DNA of 44,458 bases from the IMG/VR virus record IMGVR_UViG_3300010299_000011, positions 1-44,458 of that record. One strand, 5' to 3'. The position numbers and the translations under genes were made by a program. Positions 1 through 8,500 of this stretch are shown piece by piece. This stretch comes from a virus. The notes beneath the pieces are model-generated. The model ran no database searches and was not told the origin of the DNA. It was given only the letters and a program-made list of their open reading frames with translations. The stretch's first letter is position 1. Every line of letters begins with the position of its first letter.

Positions 1-106
1 CATCTGGCGAGAAATCCACGGGGAAAGCGTGATCAACCAGGAACACCTGACGGAGATCGTCCACCGTCTCACTGACCAACAAATCCGGGCGGTCGTCTTC
101 ACACAT
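1..106 (-). CDS. Partial hypothetical protein, runs off the left edge
   Basis: An open frame begins at ATG (104-106) and continues leftward out of the window; 35 residues are visible, acidic, beginning MCEDDRPDLL. A GGAGG ribosome-binding site lies about 9 bases upstream, and the gene follows the preceding minus-strand gene after a short gap, so it is the next gene of the replication/recombination operon. Too little is present to assign a family. Confidence 0.5.
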   Translation of the reverse strand, partial: MCEDDRPDLLVSETVDDLRQVFLVDHAFPVDFSPD

Positions 107-129
107 GCCTGTCGCCTCCATATTTGCGT

Positions 130-726
130 TTAAAAGGCCGTTTCCAAATCACCCCATTCGGTATCGACTTCCTCCGCTTCGGCCTCCTGCGGGGCTCCTG
201 TGGCCTCACAGAGCATGTCTGGCCATATACGCCGGGCCTCCTCCAATACATCCTGCTTCACGTGCTGCCCCAGTAGCGTGCGGCGCAACGCTTGGAGAGG
301 GACGAGTTGCCGATGGGCAAGGATGGTGCCAATCCTGTTGGCGATCATTGCGTCCAGGATGTCTTCGATGAGCTGCTCCACGGCCTCCACGGTATGTTCG
401 CAGTCTTGCATGAGGATGCGAATGTCCCGCAGGGTCTTGGCCTCCTCGGTCGGATCAACGCCCGGGGTGGGCTGAGGAGCCGGCTCTCTCCTGGGCGGCT
501 GCCAAGAGTCCGCGCTCATCCGCTTCTGCTTGTGGTAGCAGTTCAGGATTTCGCCCAACTCCGGCGTGTGAAACCGGGAGCTGATGCGGGCTTCCTTGAT
601 CGCCTCGCAAAGAACGTCCTGGTTCAGGCGTGACAGTCGCTCGGCAAACAGGTCGGCCATTGCTGGCTCAATGGCGGCTGTTGGCCACAGGCCACGGATC
701 AAATCCTTGTTGTCGTCGTACGTCAC
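130..726 (-). CDS. Hypothetical protein, possible helicase-loader/replisome-organiser type
   Basis: 198 residues. The start is GTG (724-726), with AAGGAGG upstream and a GTGA overlap with the stop of the preceding gene. The first 60 residues are helical, with a spaced pattern (LIRGLWPTA, then FAERLSRL, then AIKEAR) that resembles N-terminal helices of phage helicase-loader proteins; the C-terminal half is acidic. It follows a DUF1376 protein, a family usually encoded with phage replication genes, which supports a replication role. The fold assignment is inference from pattern and context only; it may be an unrelated replication accessory protein. Confidence 0.55.
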   Translation of the reverse strand: MTYDDNKDLIRGLWPTAAIEPAMADLFAERLSRLNQDVLCEAIKEARISSRFHTPELGEILNCYHKQKRMSADSWQPPRREPAPQPTPGVDPTEEAKTLRDIRILMQDCEHTVEAVEQLIEDILDAMIANRIGTILAHRQLVPLQALRRTLLGQHVKQDVLEEARRIWPDMLCEATGAPQEAEAEEVDTEWGDLETAF

Positions 727-1487
727 AGGCAGTTCCTCCTTGCTTGAGCAGGGCGGTACTGCGCGCCTTCCTGGCGACGGGAGAACCAGTCGTAAAGAAA
801 CTTCGGCCAGTTGCGTTTTTTCTGCTTGGATGGGTGAGCGACAAGGTACTCATGGATGCGTGGGATTAATCCGTCTGCATCCACGGCCGGGAAAGCCCGC
901 CTCCAGCGTTCCCTGTCTTCTGCGGTGATGCCGGAGAATCCCGTCTCCAAATTCCAGGTGATGTGATACACCGGAGGCGGGCGAGTCGAAGACGAAGAAC
1001 GCCTAGAATCTCCGGTAGGAGATTCATTATCCCCCTTTAGGGGATTTGGTTTTGGTTTTAGTTTTGGTTTTGGTTTTAGTTGTGGGGTTCCATCAAGCTG
1101 AGGCGCATCAGCTTGATGATCAACTTGATCATCAACTTGATCATCAACGGACTTGCGGGTGCGAGCCTTGGCCGCACCGGCCACCCTGGCCTCGTACGCT
1201 TTGCAGGCTCTCACCCGAACTTTCTCCATTCGGGGGTGGGAGAGCCGCTCCTCTGATGTCCCCGCATCAAAGACCTGAAGCCGCTTGCGGATTACCGCCC
1301 AGTCCTCTTTGGGGATTCCGCCGGCAATCCGGCTGCACGCCTCGTAGTCGTTGGGCAAGCCACCCTCAGACCAAGCGAAACAGAGCAGACGGATGTAGGC
1401 GCCCAGCTGAGACTGGGTGAGGGATTGTGTGCTGACGACAAAGTCAGACACGTACAAAGGCATGTATGCCTGTACCTGAGATGCCAT
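723..1487 (-). CDS. DUF1376-family phage replication-region protein
   Basis: 254 residues. The start at 1487 (MASQVQAYMPLYVSDF) is chosen because GGAGG lies just upstream and the family motif begins there; the open frame extends further but upstream of a terminator. Residues 9-60 carry the DUF1376 pattern: MPLYVSDF, then LTQSQLGAYIRLL, then W..GGLPND. The family occurs beside phage replication genes and often plays a DnaD/replisome-organiser-like role, but its biochemistry is uncertain. The middle is low complexity: VDDQ/VDHQ repeats, then alternating Lys-Pro. The C-terminal part (about residues 170-254) looks folded, with Trp-rich segments. Confidence 0.8.
   Translation of the reverse strand: MASQVQAYMPLYVSDFVVSTQSLTQSQLGAYIRLLCFAWSEGGLPNDYEACSRIAGGIPKEDWAVIRKRLQVFDAGTSEERLSHPRMEKVRVRACKAYEARVAGAAKARTRKSVDDQVDDQVDHQADAPQLDGTPQLKPKPKLKPKPNPLKGDNESPTGDSRRSSSSTRPPPVYHITWNLETGFSGITAEDRERWRRAFPAVDADGLIPRIHEYLVAHPSKQKKRNWPKFLYDWFSRRQEGAQYRPAQARRNCL
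1046..1148. repeat. Short in-frame tandem repeats inside the DUF1376 gene
   Basis: Two microrepeats lie side by side. At 1113-1148 a 12-bp unit (TTGATSATCAAC) is repeated three times, encoding VD(D/H)Q units. At 1046-1080 a TTGGTTTT-type run encodes alternating Lys and Pro. Both keep frame and form the linker between the N-terminal DUF1376 domain and the C-terminal part. Length variation by slippage is likely. Confidence 0.8.
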
Positions 1488-1504
1488 GTCATCCTCCGTG
1501 AAAA

Positions 1505-1537
1505 CCCCCGGGGAAAGAATCCGTTCCTCCCCCGGGG
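1505..1537 (-). terminator. Rho-independent terminator-like hairpin after ssb
   Basis: Two copies of CCCCCGGGG (1505-1513 and 1529-1537) pair over at least 8 GC pairs with a 15-base loop. On the minus strand the hairpin is followed directly by TTTT. It lies between the end of ssb (1547) and the ribosome-binding site of the DUF1376 gene (1487), so it probably limits read-through from the recombination genes. Confidence 0.75.
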
Positions 1538-1546
1538 CGTCCACAA

Positions 1547-1882
1547 TCAAAAAGGGCAGTCGTCCTCCGATTGTTTCTTCTCGCCGCCGCCCTGCAGCAC
1601 CAAGCTGCGGACGTTCATTTCGACGGCAGACTTTGTCTCGCCGTCTTTCTCCCACGTTGCCAAGCGAATGCTTCCGCTGACGCAAACGGACTTCCCCTTG
1701 GTCAGGTACGGCAGCACACCCTTTGGATTCCAATGACTGCATTGGACATACAGCACCTCCCCGTCTTTGCGTCCGTTAACAGCGACGGAATAGCGGGCAA
1801 CCTCGGTGCCGTTTACATCTTTGCTCGCTGCGTCACGGGTGAGGTTTCCCGAAAAAACGCAGCAGTTCATCCCTTCAGCCAT
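1547..1882 (-). CDS. ssb: Single-stranded DNA-binding protein (SSB)
   Basis: 111 residues. The start ATG (1880-1882) has AAGGAGA upstream and overlaps the stop of the ERF gene by 8 bases. The protein has the OB-fold pattern of SSB: FSGNLTRDA near the N-terminus, then VARYSVAVNGRKDG, then the YLTKGKSVCVSGSI strand. It ends in an acidic tip, EDDCPF, matching the DDxPF tail by which SSBs recruit host repair and replication proteins. Together with ERF and the exonuclease it forms a phage single-strand annealing recombination cassette. Confidence 0.93.
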   Translation of the reverse strand: MAEGMNCCVFSGNLTRDAASKDVNGTEVARYSVAVNGRKDGEVLYVQCSHWNPKGVLPYLTKGKSVCVSGSIRLATWEKDGETKSAVEMNVRSLVLQGGGEKKQSEDDCPF

Positions 1883-2558
1883 CTTCGATCTCCTTGGGAA
1901 AAGCTTTGTCAAACATCGACTGCGCCTTTGTGGCCGTGCCCTTCGGCAAGGCGTTCTCTGCTTCACGCAATCGAATGCGGGCCAGCACCTTGCGGGCCTC
2001 CTCCTCGTCCTTCTCGGCAGACAAGATTCCTAGAGCCTTCTCGGCTGCAGCAGTTTTGGACGCTTTCGCAACCGGCTTAGGCGCCTCGCCGGGATCACAA
2101 GCAGCATTGCCGTCGTCGTCATCTCCGCTGGCCGCACCAGTGAGCGCAATGGTCAACGTCCTCTGGGCGTACGTCATGGCGGACTTCATCGCCTGCATGT
2201 CACGCTTTGCCATCATCAGCGGGAGAAACCCGGCAATCCATTGCCCTGACTTGTGCCGGAGGACTCCACGCGCCACCCACTCCCCTTCCATGCGTATTGG
2301 CTGGATTGTCAGAGATAAATGGTTGTCGCCAAGCGGTTTGGACAATGCCTTTTTTACATCGTCCATGCCGCTGTAACTGCTGCGAAAGTGAGGGTTTGTC
2401 GAACCCTGCCGAATCACGGGAAACGACGCCTGCGCCACAGCAAGCGCAGCATGCAGCTGATCAACGTCATCACTCTCCAACCGATCACAGACGCTGGCCA
2501 CCTGGCACACCGCAGCGCTCGTCTCTTCCACCAACGAATCAAAGTCAGCCTTGTTCAT
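1875..2558 (-). CDS. erf: ERF-family single-strand annealing recombinase
   Basis: 227 residues. The start at 2558 (MNKADFD) follows GGAGGAG and overlaps the exonuclease stop by ATGA. ERF signatures are clear: the N-terminal VIRQGSTNPHFRSSYSGMDD strand, LSLTIQPI, a HKSGQWIAGFLPL segment and the MKSAMTYAQRTLTIALTG helix followed by a GDDDDGN acidic stretch. ERF proteins anneal complementary single strands during recombination-dependent replication and circularisation. The C-terminal third is an Ala/Lys-rich linker and a short helical tail. Confidence 0.92.
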   Translation of the reverse strand: MNKADFDSLVEETSAAVCQVASVCDRLESDDVDQLHAALAVAQASFPVIRQGSTNPHFRSSYSGMDDVKKALSKPLGDNHLSLTIQPIRMEGEWVARGVLRHKSGQWIAGFLPLMMAKRDMQAMKSAMTYAQRTLTIALTGAASGDDDDGNAACDPGEAPKPVAKASKTAAAEKALGILSAEKDEEEARKVLARIRLREAENALPKGTATKAQSMFDKAFPKEIEDG

Positions 2559-3436
2559 ACCGCTCCTCCATACACCTCGGTCTTCCACATCCACGCTGGG
2601 CAGGGGAGCTCTTTGATATCTCCGTAGTCCTCCGGCAGATACTCCCCTGTTTCTTTTCGTATTTCGATCACGGCAAGGGTGTTGGCTATCTCCTCACGCG
2701 CTGCCGCCACCATTTCGTCGGGACAGGTAAAGACCTGGCACTCGTACGGTGGCACGGTCTGGACGACAATGAACGGCATCCGGAACTCCGGATAGCCGAT
2801 CTCGTATGCGGCATCGGTGTACCAAGCCGCCTGCCAGAAATAGCCGTACTTTTGAAAGCTCTTGGCGAGATCGCTCCAAGTGCTGCTGGTTGTCTTAACG
2901 TCGTAGATCAAATCGCCGGCAACCGAACCATCGAACCGCGCCTTCAACTTGTGGCCATCCTTGTGGCGAAAGAAGACGCTCTGCTGCAGGTCGGTCGTCT
3001 TTTGCAGAAGCTCCATCGCAGATCGGTGCTCTGTCACCGCTTCAATCATGAGGTTGATCTGCGAGACAGTGTCTGCGTTGGCCTCCCTCTTGCCCTCGGC
3101 GCGTATCTGCTCCTTCCACGCCTCGTAGTCCTTGCCACGGCGGTGGCCGTTAGCAGTCAGCACCGAAGCGGGTGGCGTCAAAAGCCATTCGCCAATTGAC
3201 CTCCCCTCGCACAGGCAATCCCAAGCCTCGTCAAACAAGGAGCCAAGCTCCGTCCCCCTGTTTCCGCCGAACAGGGAGATGCCACGCTCCGCCAGCGATT
3301 GGCTCTTGCCGCCCATCGCAAAGACCCGATGCACTTGGCTGCGGGAGTAGAAGTTCCTCTCGCTGTGGTAGGCGTCGTTTGACAGGCGGTCTTTTCCCAG
3401 GACCGCAGGAAGCGTCGAAGTGTCCAACATGGTCAT
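2555..3436 (-). CDS. RecE-like PD-(D/E)XK exonuclease
   Basis: 293 residues. PD-(D/E)XK motifs are visible: LGSLFDE (residues 64-70), KARFDG with D169, the IYDVKT core with D179 and K181, and QAAWY with Q202 and Y206. This is the arrangement of phage RecE/YqaJ-like 5'-3' exonucleases that make single strands for an annealing protein. The next genes are ERF (ATGA overlap) and SSB, giving a complete Red-like module. Alternative starts ATG 3436 and ATG 3430 are both possible; GGAGG lies 10 bases before the first. Confidence 0.88.
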   Translation of the reverse strand: MTMLDTSTLPAVLGKDRLSNDAYHSERNFYSRSQVHRVFAMGGKSQSLAERGISLFGGNRGTELGSLFDEAWDCLCEGRSIGEWLLTPPASVLTANGHRRGKDYEAWKEQIRAEGKREANADTVSQINLMIEAVTEHRSAMELLQKTTDLQQSVFFRHKDGHKLKARFDGSVAGDLIYDVKTTSSTWSDLAKSFQKYGYFWQAAWYTDAAYEIGYPEFRMPFIVVQTVPPYECQVFTCPDEMVAAAREEIANTLAVIEIRKETGEYLPEDYGDIKELPCPAWMWKTEVYGGAV

Positions 3437-3570
3437 AGGTACACATCCTCCAAAAGAAATGCCTCATCCCTGAGGCGAAAAACCTCCATGCAATGAGCGA
3501 TGTGGCCACAGACGGCGAGCGTCAGCGCCAGTCCGATGCGGGTACTTGCTGCGACCAGGCAAGGGAGCAA
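3433..3570 (-). CDS. Possible small leader ORF coupled to the exonuclease
   Basis: A minus-strand frame ends at 3433 with an ATGA overlap onto the exonuclease start. From TTG (3570) it would give 45 residues with a hydrophobic middle (IGLALTLAVCGHIAH) and end LLEDVYL; from the only ATG (in MEVFRLR) it gives 18. Codon use resembles the neighbours, but no ribosome-binding site is evident. It lies downstream of the minus-strand -10 at 3623-3628, so it would be translated as a leader if real. Confidence 0.35.
   Translation of the reverse strand: MLPCLVAASTRIGLALTLAVCGHIAHCMEVFRLRDEAFLLEDVYL
3461..3476 (-). terminator. Leader hairpin before the exonuclease, attenuator-like
   Basis: GCCTCA (3461-3466) and TGAGGC (3471-3476) form a 6-bp stem with a 4-base loop. 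On the minus strand it is followed by ATTTCTTTTGG and then the exonuclease ribosome-binding site. The stem is short, so termination may be weak; it could modulate leader read-through or simply be chance. Confidence 0.35.
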
Positions 3571-3599
3571 GGATGAAGAAGAGCCGGTCCCCAAGACAG

Positions 3600-3628
3600 T
3601 TGAGCTAGGGGTGCTCCTAGTTATTATA
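3600..3628. promoter_or_regulatory. Overlapping divergent promoters with operator-like palindrome
   Basis: On the plus strand TTGAGC (3600-3605) and TATTAT (3622-3627), spaced 16, face the integrase. The same bases read on the minus strand as a perfect TATAAT (3623-3628) facing the exonuclease-ERF-SSB operon, though with no good -35. Between the plus-strand hexamers lies CTAGG-N6-CCTAG (3605-3620), a dyad placed where a repressor would block both directions. Confidence 0.55.
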
Positions 3629-3663
3629 GGTGGGCCGGCTGACTGATCTGGAGGGCCTACACC

Positions 3664-4491
3664 ATGATGCTCACTGAGTACGCCGACCGCTACTGCACTT
3701 CCGTGGGGGGCTCTCCGGGATACCGGGAGCAGCTCCGCGTACTTTGTCGCCGCCTTCCGTGGCACGTGCATGACCTTGCCCCTGAACGGATATCTGCGTA
3801 CCTGCAATCGGCGCTGCATCACCTAGCGCCGAGCACCGTCGCCAACCACCGACGCATGCTTTGCACACTGTACCGCAGTGCAGTTGCCGATGGATTGGCG
3901 AAAGAGTGTAGCGGCAAAATCTGCCGCGTCAAATATTTTTTCCCGCCGGTGCGAGCGTGGACTCTGGAGGAGCTGGGCAGACTGGTGTGCGAGGCAAAAA
4001 AGATGCCTGGGGGTACAAGAAAATATCCTTGCCCATATAGCGTACTCATGCCGGCATGGGTGCTAGTTGGCTATGCAACGGGACTTCGGCGAGGGGACAT
4101 GCTGAGGATTCGGTGGGACGAAATCCGTGGCGACCGCTTGGCCTTGGTGATGTCAAAGACAAACCGTCAGCATGTCTGCGTCTTGGACCAAGCGGCATTG
4201 GACTCTTTGGCGCAGCTGCCACGCTACGACAGAATCGTTTTTGGGACCATTGTCAGCCGTGACCAGATTAAGAAGGTGATGAGGCGTTTGGTGGACCGCA
4301 CGGGCTTACCGGGCTCCGGCAAGTATCTCCGACGCAGCTCAGCTACCTATGCCGAGATCAGCGGGCTTTCCGCTACGCTGCAGCTGGGCCACCAGACACC
4401 CGGTATGGCGTACAGGCACTACGTAGACCAAGTGATCTTGTCACAAGTCAGAAAGCCGGTGCCGGCGATTCCGATTCCTGCTGCTGGTTGA
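3664..4491 (+). CDS. int: Tyrosine recombinase / phage integrase
   Basis: 275 residues. GGAGG precedes the ATGATG start. The N-terminal ~95 residues form a SAM-like core-binding region; the catalytic domain shows R142 (TGLRRGDML), K165 (MSKTN), R223 (KYLRRSSAT), H243 (LGHQ) and nucleophile Y253 (YRHYVD). The usual first His of HxxR is Lys (K220). It is the only plus-strand gene in the left 40 kb, so it is expressed apart from the lytic genes, and it would catalyse site-specific integration and excision. It is short for an integrase and lacks an obvious arm-binding domain. Its 3' end overlaps the convergent ART gene by 44 bases. Confidence 0.93.
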   Translation: MMLTEYADRYCTSVGGSPGYREQLRVLCRRLPWHVHDLAPERISAYLQSALHHLAPSTVANHRRMLCTLYRSAVADGLAKECSGKICRVKYFFPPVRAWTLEELGRLVCEAKKMPGGTRKYPCPYSVLMPAWVLVGYATGLRRGDMLRIRWDEIRGDRLALVMSKTNRQHVCVLDQAALDSLAQLPRYDRIVFGTIVSRDQIKKVMRRLVDRTGLPGSGKYLRRSSATYAEISGLSATLQLGHQTPGMAYRHYVDQVILSQVRKPVPAIPIPAAG

Positions 4492-5506
4492 CTGCTCCTT
4501 CTGCGCCAAGCGTGGCGGGAAGCAGACCGTATTTGCGGAGTATGCGTATGGAGTCTTCAGTCCCGGGGAACATGACGTAGTTGCGTGTGCCCTCGCCGAC
4601 ACTGCGGGACTGTCCGTCAAAATATCGAACGCCAGGCACGCCTGCTTCCCTCAGGAACGCAGAGGCCCCAGGCGCACCTAGGGTCGACTCCAGATCGCCG
4701 TATAGAACTTTTCCCGGCTTCTCTGGTGCAAAATGCACTATGTGCGAAAGCCGATCACGCGGGGTCAGTTGCGGGCGAGTTCCCGAGGAAACCGCATCGT
4801 AGTAGGCGTCGCGCCTGGCGTGAAAATCAAAGGGCAATGCAGTGCTTTGCTCTCCGATTGGCGAATCCCAGTCCAGCAGCGAGTCTTCCGGATATTGAAT
4901 TTCTACTTCGTATTGCTTGCCAGGCTTAGACTCCGGCAGGAACTGCACTCTGTTTTTCCGGAGCAAATCGTAGGCTCCCGTTAACTCCATGAGACGATCT
5001 TGGAGCTTAAGCCCTTGGTAATCTTCGGCGTGCCCAACCTGCTGAACGTAGTCGTCGATATCTTTCTTCGCCTGCGTTATGTCACCGGGCAGTGTGTATC
5101 GCAGTTCCTCTAGTCGCTTGGCTGCGCCATCCGGAAACAGAAAGTGCGTGGCATTGCGCAGGTACAATGCGCCAACTTTTTCTGAAAGCGGCAAAGAACC
5201 GTAAAGGCTCTTAGAAAACACATCGGTCCCATCAACGGCAATGCTGGGCTCGCGCGGGGGGCCAGCCAGCCTCCTTCGATAGATGCCGGAAAGTGGTTCA
5301 TGCTGGGCGAAGTAAAGTCCGTGCGAGAAGGCCTGAGCGCCTTCGCCAGTTCCAATGTACTCAGGATCAAAGGCATCAAAGTCCGCCTTGCTCCCGTGGT
5401 AAGCACGGAACGAGCCTTGGCCGCGCTGCGTCTCTCTCGCAAGTTTCCGTACGCTATCTCCAGCAGCATCCACAAACCGCGAGATGTTGCCGAAAACATC
5501 GGCCAT
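4448..5506 (-). CDS. Polyvalent-type ADP-ribosyltransferase
   Basis: 352 residues from ATG 5506, sharing one base with the upstream stop (TGATG). Residues 34-68 hold AYHGS, FDAFDPEYIGTGEGAQAF and SHGLYFAQ, the signature of ART domains found in phage polyvalent proteins; H37 and Y65 fit the H-Y-E class. The C-terminal part has GVPGVRYFDGQSR and GTRNYVMF, which close the same domain. Such enzymes transfer ADP-ribose from NAD to host proteins and are commonly injected with phage DNA. As the last gene of the late operon, after the likely internal virion proteins, it is plausibly a packaged effector; that location is inference. Confidence 0.8.
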   Translation of the reverse strand: MADVFGNISRFVDAAGDSVRKLARETQRGQGSFRAYHGSKADFDAFDPEYIGTGEGAQAFSHGLYFAQHEPLSGIYRRRLAGPPREPSIAVDGTDVFSKSLYGSLPLSEKVGALYLRNATHFLFPDGAAKRLEELRYTLPGDITQAKKDIDDYVQQVGHAEDYQGLKLQDRLMELTGAYDLLRKNRVQFLPESKPGKQYEVEIQYPEDSLLDWDSPIGEQSTALPFDFHARRDAYYDAVSSGTRPQLTPRDRLSHIVHFAPEKPGKVLYGDLESTLGAPGASAFLREAGVPGVRYFDGQSRSVGEGTRNYVMFPGTEDSIRILRKYGLLPATLGAEGAVNQQQESESPAPAF

Positions 5507-8500
5507 CACACCACCCCCAGCAGTTGCATTGGGTCTTGCATCTGCTCCGCACGCTTCCGCTCCCGTGCGCGCTTCGATGCTTCAGACTGGATCACGCGGT
5601 AAAGCAGATACATCTCCTGCTCCTGCGGTCCCATCTTGGCCAACTCTTCGGCCGGGATGTTGATGTTCTCGTAGGTTCTCGCGCCCGAGGTTGTCTCCAG
5701 TAGCCGTGTCACTGTGTCTCGGGCGGCACGGTCCATCGCTTGCTGGCTGTTAACGTCGGCCAACTTCCCCAGTCCCGAGTTATTCAAAACGACTTTGGTT
5801 AGACGCTCCAATGGAGTCAGGCGGTCGTCAATGGCCGTCCTATAGGCCGGCAAGAGTTTGGAAGCACCCGGAACCAGGTTCATCACGGCCTGCTCCAAGT
5901 AAGCGCCGTCCTTGCCGAGACTCTGTTCGAATACGGAGTACAGATCGTTCAGGTCCCGCCCAGAGTACAGCTGCTTCCCAAAGAGCCCTTCGATAGCCAG
6001 CTTGGGTACGGGGTTTAGGTCGCCGGCCAAGTTGATCCCGGTCTTCTGAATTGTGTCCAGCAACACCTGCAGCGGAGTGTTGCCTGTCCCAGGCGTGAAG
6101 TAGTTGACTACACCTGTGAAAGGCAGATCGATGCCCGTCAGGTAACTCTGTAGCTCTTCGTTTTCACGCGGATACGGAAACGGTATCGACACCTGTTTCC
6201 GCAGGTGCTCCGGAACAAAGTAGTCCTCGCCGCTGCGGCTGCCGCTGTTGATTGCGCGGATGGTTTGCCCTTGTAGTCCGCCGGGTCGATAGATTGTATT
6301 GCTGGCGACAAGCGGCGTAATCCCTCGGGGGAAACTGTAGAATGGGACGAGCCGCTTTAGCGCGGCCTCGCCCGCCGTGAACGCCTCGGGCGAATAATCG
6401 ATCTGCGATTCAAAGACCAGCCGGGCAGCTTCATCTGGGCTTGCGCCGCGTTGCAGGGCAGACAGGTAGACGCCCATGCGATTTGCGTCTTCCACTCTGG
6501 CTGCGGTGCTCTCATGCAGTTGAAGCAGAGGATTGCGTGTGACCTGTGGGGCGCGGCGGTCGCTTGTCAAAGAGCCAGTAAAGTCCACGCCCCTCACGGT
6601 AAAGAAGTCACGGAGCTGCTCCCTGGTCTTGGGGATGTTGAAGACTCCGCCTTGCCCAAACCAGTTGGTCGGTTTGTATCCCGATCCTAAGTACAGGCCC
6701 GGCGCCTCCGCAGCGCCTTCGACGTCGCCAACAACCTGGCCCTGCCCGAGGCGGTTGCGGGCGTATTCGCCTTGGAACTGTGCCAGAATCTCCTTGTCCA
6801 CATCCGCCTGCGATGCGGACGGCATCAACTTGCGATAGGCAGCCGCCGCTCTTTGGTAGCGTGGGATGTTACGGATTTTGGTTAGCAACGCTTGCTCGTT
6901 TCCCATGCCGGCACGCAAGCCGGTAACGGCGTTAGACAAGATCGTCAGCGGATTGGCGATACCCTGCGATGCCGTGGCGTACTGGCCGCTGTATGCGTTG
7001 CGAACGTGGTACGCTGGGTTGGCGAGAGCGCCGATCTTAAACGCATTAGTGAAAGACCGGTACAAACGCCCAAGCGGGGAGTCTGATGCCGGCGGGCCAG
7101 GAGGCATCAGCTGCTTCAGGTCTTCAATCTGCCGCTCCGTGACCAGCATTTCGTCAGCGTCGATGCCGTGCCGCTGCAGCATGGCCTCCCTGAACTGCTT
7201 AGGGACAAACCCTAGCCGTTCGCCGGCCTGCGTCAGGGTGATGCCTCCGCCGCCAACTACGGCCTCGGCGTTACCTTGTGTGGAAATGCGTGCCAGGTTG
7301 TCAATGACTGCGTCCGCGTTCGCATTGACACGGGCACGCCCGAGGTCATAGCGAAGCATGTCTTGGAAGGCAGAGTTATCGAACAAGCCAAGACCCTGGT
7401 CGGCGAACTGGGTGTCAGCCATTCGGAGCTGGTCAACAAGTTTGACCTTGTAGCCGGCAAGCGTGTCTTGTTGCTGCTGCAGCTGCTTCTGCAGCTTCTT
7501 TAACTGCTTGGCAGCGGTGCGTCGGTCGCTTTTGACGGCATCAGCTAAGTCAACATCTGTCCCGCCTGACTGCAACTCTTTCTGCAGTTGCCGCAGTTTC
7601 CTTGTGACTTGGTTCCGCTGCTTTGACGAAAGGCCAGGACTGGCTTGCAGTTCAGCGATCCGTTGCTGGGTTTTCGCAATTGCGTCTTCGGCACCGCCAT
7701 ACATGCGGCCCATGAGTCCGCCGGTAGACTGGTTCAGCTTTTCCCACTGCTGCTCCAAGGCGGCGACTGCAGTTGCGTCGTCAGAGTTCAGGAGCGTCTG
7801 TTGCAGCGCTCGCCCTTCATCGCCACCCATCAGCTGGCGGAGTGCTTGGCGGCGCATCGGCAGATCGTATGCGGGGTCACGGGAGCGGCCCAGGTTGTCT
7901 TCCAGGTTCAGCGCCCGTTGACCGCTGGTGTATCGCCTCTCCCTTTTGCCCAAGCGGCCTTCGGGGATGTCAGGCCGGGCTTCCACTTCAAACGTCTTCC
8001 GTTGCGACGGGAAGAACCCAGAGGCCCCATCGAACTTGCGGAGTTTGACCCCACGCGCCTGTGCATCGGCGACGGCATCTGCGATGCGCTGAGTGAACGC
8101 ATCACGCACAGCCTGCCACTCGGGCACCATGGAGATCGCACGTGCCGCTTGCTGGTCTATCAGCTTGGAGATGTCGCCGTTCGCTTCCGCGTAGTCGGCC
8201 AGCGAGTTTTGAATACGCTGGCTATTGAAGGAGCGGAGATCGTCTCCAAACTCCGCCGGCAACGCAGAGACGTCTGCCGTGCTTGCCCGGTACTGCAGTT
8301 GGGTGTATTGCTCCTGAATGTCACGCCTGGCGTTGCGGGCCTGCGCAAACGCTTCTCGGTTGCGCCACTGGCTGTCGGGGTCCAGCGCTCCCATTACGCT
8401 TGTGTCGAAGAACCGCGTGGCCCGGTTGACGATTGGCGCCACGCCCGGAATGCGCTTTGATGCTTCGCCGGCAGTGTCAAAGAACCTGGCAAGTGCGTCC

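Noticed and set aside
723-1742. Longer version of the DUF1376 gene starting at 1742
   Set aside because: It would read through the terminator hairpin and most of ssb; the internal ATG 1487 has GGAGG and begins the conserved domain.
2207-3199. 330-codon plus-strand open frame across ERF and the exonuclease
   Set aside because: Antisense to two recognised genes with strong motifs; no ribosome-binding site and no recognisable protein sequence.
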